Below are positions 49,781-56,617 of a stretch of 64,000 bases of DNA, in pieces; positions within the stretch are counted from its first letter, which is position 1; every line of letters begins with the position of its first letter. Source of the stretch: Saccharothrix syringae. GTDB taxonomy: Bacteria > Actinomycetota > Actinomycetes > Mycobacteriales > Pseudonocardiaceae. The notes beneath the pieces are model-generated. The model saw only the letters and a list, made by a program, of their open reading frames with translations. It searched no databases and was not told the DNA's origin. The stretch is from the NCBI RefSeq assembly GCF_009498035.1, contig NZ_CP034550.1:62001-126000 (forward strand). The letters are read 5' to 3'. Both the position numbers and the translations under genes were made by a program.

Positions 49781-51054
49781 CCCACGACCTCCGGCGCCCC
49801 ACCCGGCCGGGCCACCGCGCCCAGGCGCAGCTCGCGGCCGTTCCACAGCCCCCACGCGTCGAACGGCGCGCCGCCGGTCAGCGCGAGCGCCCGTTCCAGG
49901 CCGAGGTCGTCGCGCACGGGCACGCCCCGCCCCTCGGCGTCCACCAGCGCCCGGGTGTCCGCGGTGGGCCGCACCGCCGCGCAGCCCAGCGGGTGCAGGC
50001 GCTGCCACGGGTCGGCCCGCAGCACGTCCTCCAGGGCGGCCAGCGCGGTCCGCCACGACGCCGGCGCGGGCACCGGCCCGGCGGGCTGCTCCAGCACCTC
50101 GCCCACGGCCACGCGGTGGGGCGGCGCGCCCGGGTAGGGGTGCAGCACCCCCTGGACCTGCACCCCGTGCGCCAGCGGCAGCCCCGGGCGCGCCCCTCCC
50201 CCCGCGTGCCGCACCGCGACCACCCAGCCGCGGGTGCGCCCCCACACCCACTGCCGCGCGGTGCGCACCAGGCCGTCGTCGGTCTCCAGCGCCAGCAGCG
50301 GCACCCAGTGGTCCGACCAGCCGGGGCGGGCGCGGACCTCCTCCTCGGGCACCGGGAACCCGAGCCTGGGGCGCACCACGTCGGCGAACCCCGGCGCCTC
50401 GGCCAGCCGCACCAGCAGGTGCAGGCCGCCCAGCCGGTCGGCGGTGTCGTGCGCCCACGCCGGCCCGCCGGCCGCGACGAGGTCGCGCACCTCCTCCACG
50501 GCCGAGGCCAGGCCCCTGGCCTGCGCGTCCACCATGCGCGCGCCGATCGCCCGCCACCACGCCGCGTCGCGCGCGGGCAACCCGGCGATGCCCGCCCCCG
50601 CCACGTCGGCCAGCCAGTCGGACAGCGCCGCCACGCCCGCCCGCACCGCCTCGCGCCGCGCGAGCGCCGTCTTCTCCCTGGCCCTCGCCCGGCGCGCCCC
50701 GGCCTCCGGCGAGTCGTCCGGCGCGGCGGGCGCGGCGCGCTCCCGCCGCCTGGTCAGCCACTGCGCCACCCAGTCGGGCGGCTCGCCCGCCGGCAGCGGT
50801 TCGCGCACGTCGCGCAGCTGGAGCGCGATCGCGTGCTTGCAGGGGAACTTCCGCGACGGGCACGAGCACTTCGCCGCCCGGTCGCCGAGGTCGACGCACA
50901 CCTGGTAGGGGTTCTTGCCGCTGCCCTTGCACAGCCCCCACAGGGCCGTGTCGTCGCGACCCGTCCCCTGCCAGCCGGAGGACCCGGCCAGCCGGGTGGC
51001 GGCGCTCGCCACCCCGCTGTCCGGAGCCAGCTCCAGAACCGCTCGTGCGTCCAT
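49777..51054 (-). CDS. SWIM zinc-finger protein
   Basis: A 425-aa protein with an N-terminal SWIM zinc finger: Cys63, Cys65, Cys72 and His74 in KCSCPSRKFPCKHAIAL. SWIM fingers bind DNA or proteins. A long helical region with a basic segment (about 115-140) and a beta-rich C-terminal domain follow. It is the first gene of the five-gene block and probably supplies target recognition (inference). The ATG fits a leaderless promoter (TAACGT, eight bases upstream). Confidence 0.9.
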   Translation of the reverse strand: MDARAVLELAPDSGVASAATRLAGSSGWQGTGRDDTALWGLCKGSGKNPYQVCVDLGDRAAKCSCPSRKFPCKHAIALQLRDVREPLPAGEPPDWVAQWLTRRRERAAPAAPDDSPEAGARRARAREKTALARREAVRAGVAALSDWLADVAGAGIAGLPARDAAWWRAIGARMVDAQARGLASAVEEVRDLVAAGGPAWAHDTADRLGGLHLLVRLAEAPGFADVVRPRLGFPVPEEEVRARPGWSDHWVPLLALETDDGLVRTARQWVWGRTRGWVVAVRHAGGGARPGLPLAHGVQVQGVLHPYPGAPPHRVAVGEVLEQPAGPVPAPASWRTALAALEDVLRADPWQRLHPLGCAAVRPTADTRALVDAEGRGVPVRDDLGLERALALTGGAPFDAWGLWNGRELRLGAVARPGGAPEVVG

Positions 51055-51062
51055 GCCGGCAG

Positions 51063-51068
51063 ACGTTA
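51063..51068 (-). promoter_or_regulatory. -10 element, leaderless
   Basis: TAACGT on the minus strand, eight bases before the ATG at 51054, with no ribosome site between. Confidence 0.55.
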
Positions 51069-51092
51069 GGGCCGACCACCGACAAACGTGGA

Positions 51093-52268
51093 TCAATCCA
51101 GGTCAGGACCCCGGCGAGCCCAGGACCAGGCGTACTTCGGGTCCTCGGCGGCCAGCGCCGCCTCGCCCAGCTCCAGCGGCCGGAACGTGTCGACCATGAC
51201 CGCGGTCTCGTCGAACCGCTCCGCGCCCAGGGACGCCTCCACCGCGCCCGGCTGCGGGCCGTGCGTGCAGCCCGAGGGGTGCAGCGACAGCGAGCCGATG
51301 CCGATGCCCGAGCCCTTGCGCGCCTCGTAGTCGCCGCCCACGTAGAACATCAGCTCGTCCGAGTCCACGTTCGCGTGGTTGTAGGGCACCGGGACCGACA
51401 GCGGGTGGTAGTCGACCTTGCGCGGCACGAACGAGCACACCACGAAGTTCGGGCCCTCGAAGGTCTGGTGCACGGGCGGCGGCTGGTGCACGCGGCCCGT
51501 GATCGGCTCGAAGTCGCGGATGTTGAACGCCCACGGGTACAGGCAGCCGTCCCAGCCGACCACGTCGAACGGGTGGTTGGCGTAGGTGAACCGGGTCAGG
51601 CCCGCCCGGTGCCGCACCAGCACGTCCACGTCCTCGCCGTCCACCAGCAGCGGCTCCGCGGGCCCGCGCACGTCGCGCTCGCAGTACGGGGAGTGCTCCA
51701 GGAACTGGCCCTTGGCCGACAGGTAGCGCCGGGGCGGGCCGACGTGGCCGGACGCCTCCAGCACGAGGACGTCCATCGGCCCCTCCGGCACCACCCGATA
51801 GGTGCAAGAAGTCGGCAACACGACGTAGTCGCCCTCACCCACCGGGAGGGCGCCGTAGATCGTCTCGACCACGCCCTCGCCGGTCCGCACGTACAGCAGC
51901 TCGTCGCCCCTGGCGTTGCGGTAGAGCGGGCTGGGCGCGGAGGCGCGGACGAACGCGACGGTGACGTCGGCGTTGCCGAACAGCACGCGCCGACCGGTCA
52001 CCGCGTCGGTGTCGTCGTCCCAGGTCAGGGCAGGTGTCCGGAAGTGCCGGGGCTTGAGCGGCAGGTTCGGCGCCAGGGTGCCGCGGTCCTCCTCGACGGT
52101 CACCGCGTCGACGATCGCCGTGGGCAGGTGGCGGTGGTAGAGCAGCGCCGAGTCGGCCGAGAAGCCCTCCACGCCCATCAGCTCTTCCGCGTAGAGCCCG
52201 CCCTCCGGCGTGCGGAACTGCGTGTGGCGCTTTCGGGGGATCTCACCCACCTGGCGGTAGTACGCCAT
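51093..52268 (-). CDS. hmgA: Homogentisate 1,2-dioxygenase
   Basis: A 391-aa non-heme iron dioxygenase that opens the homogentisate ring to maleylacetoacetate in tyrosine breakdown. MAYYRQVGEIPRKRHTQFR is the family start, and the iron ligands lie in the cupin part including HPSGCTHGPQPGAVE. Length is normal for the bacterial short form. GGAG is six bases before the second of two adjacent ATGs, so 52268 is preferred. It is divergent from the operon encoding the next enzymes. Confidence 0.93.
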   Translation of the reverse strand: MAYYRQVGEIPRKRHTQFRTPEGGLYAEELMGVEGFSADSALLYHRHLPTAIVDAVTVEEDRGTLAPNLPLKPRHFRTPALTWDDDTDAVTGRRVLFGNADVTVAFVRASAPSPLYRNARGDELLYVRTGEGVVETIYGALPVGEGDYVVLPTSCTYRVVPEGPMDVLVLEASGHVGPPRRYLSAKGQFLEHSPYCERDVRGPAEPLLVDGEDVDVLVRHRAGLTRFTYANHPFDVVGWDGCLYPWAFNIRDFEPITGRVHQPPPVHQTFEGPNFVVCSFVPRKVDYHPLSVPVPYNHANVDSDELMFYVGGDYEARKGSGIGIGSLSLHPSGCTHGPQPGAVEASLGAERFDETAVMVDTFRPLELGEAALAAEDPKYAWSWARRGPDLD

Positions 52269-52324
52269 CATCTTCTCCGGGCGTTCGATAGTCGGACATC
52301 TTTGTTCATTGACCGGTACGCCAC

Positions 52325-52330
52325 TAGCGT
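52325..52330 (+). promoter_or_regulatory. -10 element, leaderless
   Basis: TAGCGT, seven bases before the GTG at 52338; TTTGTT 18 bases upstream is a weak -35 candidate. Confidence 0.6.
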
Positions 52331-52337
52331 GTCAGCC

Positions 52338-53204
52338 GTGTCAAGCGCCTTCGAACTCCGTGCGCCCGGTCCACGCGGCACTCCGCCCCTGCTCGCGAGG
52401 CTTGTCGACGACGCCGCCCTGTTCCCGCCGGGTAACGCGACCATGCCCGACGCCGTGCGCGGCCACCTCGACGCGCGCGCCGGGGAGTGGGCGGGAGCCG
52501 TGGGGCTCTTCCTGTGCCCCGCGTCGCGGCTGGCCGAGCTGATCACCGAGCTGATCAAGGTCAAGCCGGTCAAGCCGATCGCCCTGTCGCTGGTCATCGA
52601 CACCGGCCTGGGCGGGGTGCCCAAGGCGGTGTCGATCGTCGAGTCCCGCAGCGAGCTGCTGGCGCTGCGGATGGTCGAGATGCCCGCGCCGTCCGACGTG
52701 GACGAGGTGTGGCTGGAACGCGTCTCGGAGTTCGTGCCCGAGGACGTCATCCGGGTGGTCGAGCCGCGCCGCGGCGGCGAGGGCTGGCTCGACGGCGTGC
52801 GCCGCGTCATCGAGCACGGCAGCTGGCCCAAGCTGCGCTGCGGCGGCCTGAGCCGGGAGAACTTCCCGAGCGTCGACGAGGTCGCCGACTTCCTGGCCGT
52901 GGTCAGCGGCGGCGGCGTGGCCTTCAAGGCGACGGCGGGCCTGCACCACGCCGTCCGCCGCACCGACCCGGCGACCGGGTTCACCCACCACGGGTTCCTC
53001 AACCTGCTGGTGGCCACCGCGCGGGCCCTGTCGGGCGGTGACGTGCGCGGCGCGCTGGCCAGCACGGACGCCGCGGCGCTCGGCGAGGAGGCCGCGTCGC
53101 TGTCCGACCAGGCCGCGCACGCCGTCCGCGGCGTGTTCGCCTCGTACGGGTCGTGCTCGCTGGACGAGCCGATCACCGACCTGGGGGAGCTGGGGCTGCT
53201 GTGA
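52338..53204 (+). CDS. Conserved hypothetical protein of tyrosine catabolic operon
   Basis: A 288-aa soluble protein I cannot assign. It begins with FELRAPGPRGTPPLLARLVD and DAALFPPGNATMPDAVRGHL; the middle alternates beta strands and helices (VKPVKPIALSLVIDTGLGGV, GSWPKLRCGGLSRENFPSVD), suggesting a TIM-barrel-like fold. Conserved-looking His pairs sit in TGFTHHGFLNLL. Its stop overlaps the fumarylacetoacetase start (GTGA), so a role in homogentisate breakdown is likely. Maleylacetoacetate isomerase is otherwise missing here. It has its own leaderless promoter. Confidence 0.75.
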   Translation: MSSAFELRAPGPRGTPPLLARLVDDAALFPPGNATMPDAVRGHLDARAGEWAGAVGLFLCPASRLAELITELIKVKPVKPIALSLVIDTGLGGVPKAVSIVESRSELLALRMVEMPAPSDVDEVWLERVSEFVPEDVIRVVEPRRGGEGWLDGVRRVIEHGSWPKLRCGGLSRENFPSVDEVADFLAVVSGGGVAFKATAGLHHAVRRTDPATGFTHHGFLNLLVATARALSGGDVRGALASTDAAALGEEAASLSDQAAHAVRGVFASYGSCSLDEPITDLGELGLL

Positions 53205-54397
53205 GCTGGATCGACGACCCGGCGTTCGCGCCGGACGAGCCGTTCGGGCCCCAGACCCTGCCCTACGGCGTGCTGCCCGGGCACGGCGTCGCGGTGCGCG
53301 TGGGCGACCACGCCCTGCCGCTGCGCGGGCTGTCCCTGGGCGAGCGCCTGGCGCCGCTGGTGGCGGGGGAGTCCCTGGACGCCCTGCTGGCCGCCGGGCG
53401 GCCCGCGTGGAGCGAGCTGCGGGCCCGGCTGGTGGAGGTCGTGTCGGCCACGTCCGCGCCGCGCGGGGCGGACCTGGTCGGCCTGGCGGGCGCGGTGCTG
53501 CCGTTCACCGTCGCCGACTACGTCGACTTCTACTCGTCGCGCCACCACGCGGAGAACGTCGGCCGCATCTTCCGGCCCGACGGCGAGCCGCTGCTGCCGA
53601 ACTGGACGCACCTGCCCGTCGGCTACCACGGGCGGGCGGGCACGGTCGTCGTCTCCGGCACGCCCGTGGTGCGCCCGCACGGCCAGCGGCGCTCGTCGGC
53701 GGGACCGGTGTTCGGGCCCAGCGGGCGGCTCGACATCGAGGCCGAGGTCGGGTTCGTGTGCGGCGGGCCGGTCGCCTCCCGGCTGACCCCGTCGCAGGCC
53801 GCCGACCACGTGTTCGGCGTGGTGCTGGTCAACGACTGGTCCGCGCGCGACGTCCAGGCGTGGGAGTACCAGCCGCTCGGGCCGTTCCTGGGCAAGTCGT
53901 TCGCGACCTCGGTGTCGGCGTGGATCACGCCGCTGGAGGCGTTCGCGGTGGCCCGGGTCGCGCCGCCGCCGCTGGGCAACGACCTGCTGCCCTACCTGGT
54001 CGAGGAGCGCACCTGGGGCCTCGACATCGCCATCGAGGTCGAGTGGAACGGCACCGTGGTGTCCCGGCCGCCGTTCCGCGAGATGTCGTGGACCTTCGCC
54101 CAGCAGCTCGCGCACCTGTCGGCCAACGGCGCTACGGTCCGTCCGGGCGACCTGATCGCGTCGGGCACCGTGTCCGGGCCGAACCGCGACGAGCGCGGCT
54201 CCTTCCTGGAGCTGAGCTGGGGCGGCAAGGAGCCGGTGCGGCTGGCCGACGGCGCGGAGCGGACGTTCCTGGAGGACGGCGACGAGGTGCGGATCACCGC
54301 GACGGCCCCCGGGGAGGGCGGTTCGGTCGTCGGGCTGGCCGAGGTGGTCGGCCGGATCGCACCCGCCGACGGGAGGCAGGACGTTGGTCAGACCTGA
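53201..54397 (+). CDS. Fumarylacetoacetase
   Basis: A 398-aa enzyme that splits fumarylacetoacetate into fumarate and acetoacetate, the last step of tyrosine breakdown. Family motifs are VADYVDFYSSRHHAENVGRI, NDWSARDVQAWEYQPLGPF, LGKSFATSVSAWITPLEAF and ASGTVSGP. Metal-binding Asp and Glu (DFYSS, DIEAEVGF, LVNDWSARD) are present. Four-base overlap with the preceding unknown gene; the regulator gene overlaps its 3' end by 14 bases. Confidence 0.95.
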   Translation: MSWIDDPAFAPDEPFGPQTLPYGVLPGHGVAVRVGDHALPLRGLSLGERLAPLVAGESLDALLAAGRPAWSELRARLVEVVSATSAPRGADLVGLAGAVLPFTVADYVDFYSSRHHAENVGRIFRPDGEPLLPNWTHLPVGYHGRAGTVVVSGTPVVRPHGQRRSSAGPVFGPSGRLDIEAEVGFVCGGPVASRLTPSQAADHVFGVVLVNDWSARDVQAWEYQPLGPFLGKSFATSVSAWITPLEAFAVARVAPPPLGNDLLPYLVEERTWGLDIAIEVEWNGTVVSRPPFREMSWTFAQQLAHLSANGATVRPGDLIASGTVSGPNRDERGSFLELSWGGKEPVRLADGAERTFLEDGDEVRITATAPGEGGSVVGLAEVVGRIAPADGRQDVGQT

Positions 54398-55052
54398 CCC
54401 GCGCGGCCGGCTGCCGGTGCCGGCCTCGAAGGAGAGCTCGCTGACCCTGGAGCGGGGCCTGGCCCTGCTCCAGGCGGTGGCCGACGCCGAGTCGGAGGCG
54501 CCGTCGATCAGCGAGCTGGCCGCGGCCATCGGCGCGTCGCGGGCCGCCGTGTACCGGCTGCTGGTGCCGTTGCAGGCCCGCGGCCTGGTGCGGCGCGAGG
54601 GCTCGAAGGTGCGGCTGGGGCTGGGCGTGCTGCGGCTGGCGTCCAACGTGCTGCCGCAGCTGCGGCTGGCCGCGCAGCCCGCGCTGCGGACCCTGGCCGA
54701 GCACGTGGGCGCGACCGCGCACCTGACCGTGGCCGACGGGACCGAGGCGCAGGCCGTGGCCGTGGTGGAGCCCTCCTGGACGGCGTACCACGTGGCCTAC
54801 CGGGTGGGGTCGCGGCACCCGGTGCACCGGGGCGCGGCGGGCAAGGCCATCGGGCTGTCGACCGAGGGGCGGCAGTGGGTGCACTCGACCGGGGAGCTCC
54901 AGCCGGGTGCGTTCGGGGTGGCGGCGCCGGTGCGCGGGGTGCCCGGGTTGCGGGCCAGCGTGGGTGTGGTGGCCTTGGAGAAGCTGGACGGCGACGTGGT
55001 GGGGCCGCAGGTGGTGCGGGCGGCCCAGGAGGTCGCCGACGCGTTGCGGTGA
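54384..55052 (+). CDS. IclR-family transcriptional regulator
   Basis: A 222-aa regulator. The N-terminal winged HTH is clear (LTLERGLALLQAVADAESEA, ISELAAAIGASRAAVYRLL). The C-terminal effector domain begins AAQPALRTLAEHVGATAHLT and keeps HRGAAGKAI, but is shorter than the usual 250-aa IclR, as the segment between helices is reduced. The TTG start has GGGAGG seven bases upstream. It overlaps fumarylacetoacetase and probably controls the tyrosine genes, perhaps with homogentisate as ligand (inference). Confidence 0.88.
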   Translation: MVRPDPRGRLPVPASKESSLTLERGLALLQAVADAESEAPSISELAAAIGASRAAVYRLLVPLQARGLVRREGSKVRLGLGVLRLASNVLPQLRLAAQPALRTLAEHVGATAHLTVADGTEAQAVAVVEPSWTAYHVAYRVGSRHPVHRGAAGKAIGLSTEGRQWVHSTGELQPGAFGVAAPVRGVPGLRASVGVVALEKLDGDVVGPQVVRAAQEVADALR

Positions 55053-55075
55053 GGCAACTGGAACGCTCGGCGCGG

Positions 55076-55648
55076 ATGAAGGACGAGACGACCGCCCTCC
55101 GGCAGCCGCGCCTGTTCACGGTCGCCGAGTACGCCGCGCTCGGAGAGGTCGAGCCCGGTTACTCGGAGCTGTGGGAAGGTCGCCTCCTGGTGGCACCGAC
55201 CCCCGGTCCGCGCCACGCGCTCGCCCTGGGTGAGCTGTACTTCCGGCTGTGGCACCGGTTGCCGGGCGACCTGGCGGTGCTCCACAACACCGATGTCGAC
55301 CTCGAACTCGCCGAGCCGGACGAGCCCGGGTTCTCCCGCCGCCCCGACCTGGTGGTCACCACGCGCGAGGCGGCCAGGGGCGAGAGGATGCTCCGGGCGT
55401 CCGAGGTGCTGGTCGTGTGCGAGATCGTCTCGCCCGGCTCCAAGCGCACGGACCGGGTCGTCAAGCGCGCCGAGTACGCCGACGCCGGCATCCCGCACTA
55501 CTGGATCGTCGACCTGGACGAGCCGACCTCGCTGACCCCCTGCCACCTGGCCGGCGACTTCGGGTACCAGGACCCCGGTGACGTGACCGGCACGTTCACC
55601 ACCGGGGTCCCGTTCCCCGTCACCATCGACCTCGAACAGCTCGGCTGA
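55076..55648 (+). CDS. Uma2-family (DUF820) nuclease-fold protein
   Basis: A 190-aa protein of the Uma2/DUF820 restriction-endonuclease-like fold. LFTVAEYAALGEVEPGYSEL begins the domain; the metal site is in RRPDLVVTTRE and VLVVCEIVSPGSKRTDRVVK, and HYWIVDLDEP closes the core. Family members are numerous in actinobacteria, function unknown. The ATG at 55076 is preferred; a GTG at 55049 overlapping the regulator stop is possible. Confidence 0.85.
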   Translation: MKDETTALRQPRLFTVAEYAALGEVEPGYSELWEGRLLVAPTPGPRHALALGELYFRLWHRLPGDLAVLHNTDVDLELAEPDEPGFSRRPDLVVTTREAARGERMLRASEVLVVCEIVSPGSKRTDRVVKRAEYADAGIPHYWIVDLDEPTSLTPCHLAGDFGYQDPGDVTGTFTTGVPFPVTIDLEQLG

Positions 55649-55650
55649 GG

Positions 55651-55680
55651 GCCTACCCCAGCACCGCCTACCCCAGCACC
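55651..55680. repeat. 15-bp tandem duplication spanning a stop codon
   Basis: GCCTACCCCAGCACC occurs twice in a row (55651-55665 and 55666-55680). The second copy encodes the last residues and stop of the GDT1-like gene on the minus strand; the first copy is beyond the stop. Confidence 0.95.
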
Positions 55681-56267
55681 GCCTGCCACAGCGCCACCAG
55701 CGCGAACGCCGCGAACAGGAAGCCGCTCACCCGCTGCACCAGCCGCGTCGGGATGCGGGACGCCAGCTTGCGCCCCACCAGCACCGCGATCGCCGCCACC
55801 GTGGTCAGCGCCAGGAACGCGCCCAAACCCACGAACACCGGCGTGCCGTACCGCGCCGCCAACCCGGCCGTCGCCAGCTGCGAGGCATCGCCCCACTCCG
55901 CCGCGAACAGCACGCCGAACGACGTCAGCGCCGCCCGCAGGAAGCTCACCTGCCCCGTCCCGCCCGACGCGGCGTCGGTCTCGTCGTCGCCGCCGGAGAA
56001 GCCCTCCTTGAGCAGCAGGAACGCGCCCACGCCGAACAGGGCCGCCACCACGCCCGCGACCACCCGGTCGGGCAGCAGGGTCAGCACGCCGCCGAAGGAG
56101 GCGGCCACCGCGCACTGCAGCGCGAACGCCGCGGTGACGCCGGCGAACACCGGCCACGCCCGGTAGCGCGTGGTCAGGACCAGGGTGGCGACCATCGTCT
56201 TGTCCGGCAGCTCGGCCAGGAAGATGACCGCGAAAGCGGTCGCCGCCGCCATGAGTTCGGGTGCCAC
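55668..56267 (-). CDS. GDT1/TMEM165 (UPF0016) family manganese transporter
   Basis: A 199-aa membrane protein with six segments and the two hallmark UPF0016 motifs: ELPDKT (residues 19-24) and EWGDAS about 100 residues later. Bacterial members (MneA, Mnx-like) export manganese. A hydrophilic acidic loop (GGDDETDAASGG) joins the halves. GGAGG precedes the GTG at 56267 and can be hidden in a hairpin. The upstream yybP-ykoY riboswitch strongly supports a manganese role. Confidence 0.92.
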   Translation of the reverse strand: MAPELMAAATAFAVIFLAELPDKTMVATLVLTTRYRAWPVFAGVTAAFALQCAVAASFGGVLTLLPDRVVAGVVAALFGVGAFLLLKEGFSGGDDETDAASGGTGQVSFLRAALTSFGVLFAAEWGDASQLATAGLAARYGTPVFVGLGAFLALTTVAAIAVLVGRKLASRIPTRLVQRVSGFLFAAFALVALWQAVLG

Positions 56268-56274
56268 TGGAGTA

Positions 56275-56304
56275 CCTCCGACGTCCGATGAACCCGGACG
56301 GAGG
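56275..56304 (-). promoter_or_regulatory. Shine-Dalgarno-hiding hairpin (expression platform)
   Basis: On the minus strand CCTCC (56300-56304) pairs with the ribosome-binding GGAGG (56275-56279), with GTCCG/CGGAC pairing inside and a three-base bulge. It suggests translational control by the riboswitch just upstream. Confidence 0.6.
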
Positions 56305-56336
56305 CAGCACGACCCCGACCGGGCGTGGTGCACCTG

Positions 56337-56460
56337 CCCGGCCGGAGGTCTCGTTCGCCCGCTGACAAGAGCGGGTGAGGGACCGGATCCCGGAGGATCA
56401 GTCTGTCGATCACCTCGCCCCGACCCGCGCGGGGTCGGGGGAACTACTCCCCTCTGGCAC
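56337..56460 (-). ncRNA. yybP-ykoY manganese riboswitch
   Basis: On the minus strand the two conserved ends of this class are present: GGGGAGTAG (56444-56452) and, 90 bases later, ACGAGACCTCC around CGAGACCTC (56345-56353), the Mn2+-binding internal loops. Between them GACCCCG/CGGGGTC-type helices and a CCCGCT/AGCGGG stem fit the expected arms. It lies upstream of a GDT1-type manganese transporter, a typical target. Mn2+ binding is expected to turn expression on. Confidence 0.85.
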
Positions 56461-56545
56461 CACCATGGTAGCCGCCGGAGGGGCCGGGCGTCCTGTGACG
56501 GTACCCACGCCCCGTCCTGCCTGCTCAGGGCCGGTCCCGAGGACG

Positions 56546-56557
56546 GGACCTAGGTCC
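56546..56557. promoter_or_regulatory. 12-bp palindrome upstream of cydA
   Basis: GGACCTAGGTCC is a perfect palindrome about 50 bases before the cydA -10 element, next to a GGTCCCG/CGGGACC hairpin (56533-56550). It does not match the Rex consensus. It could be an operator for the cytochrome bd operon or part of a terminator; undecided. Confidence 0.4.
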
Positions 56558-56604
56558 TGGGCCAGGGGGGACCCTCGTACCTGAACCGGGACCCCCGGGA
56601 GACC

Positions 56605-56610
56605 TAGCTT
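56605..56610 (+). promoter_or_regulatory. -10 element, leaderless
   Basis: TAGCTT, seven bases before the cydA GTG at 56618, no ribosome site between. Confidence 0.6.
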
Positions 56611-56617
56611 CGTAGCC

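Noticed and set aside
54875..55075. N-terminal extension of the Uma2 protein into the IclR gene
   Set aside because: The extension overlaps the IclR coding frame and has no family similarity; the domain starts at LFTVAEYAAL after the ATG at 55076.
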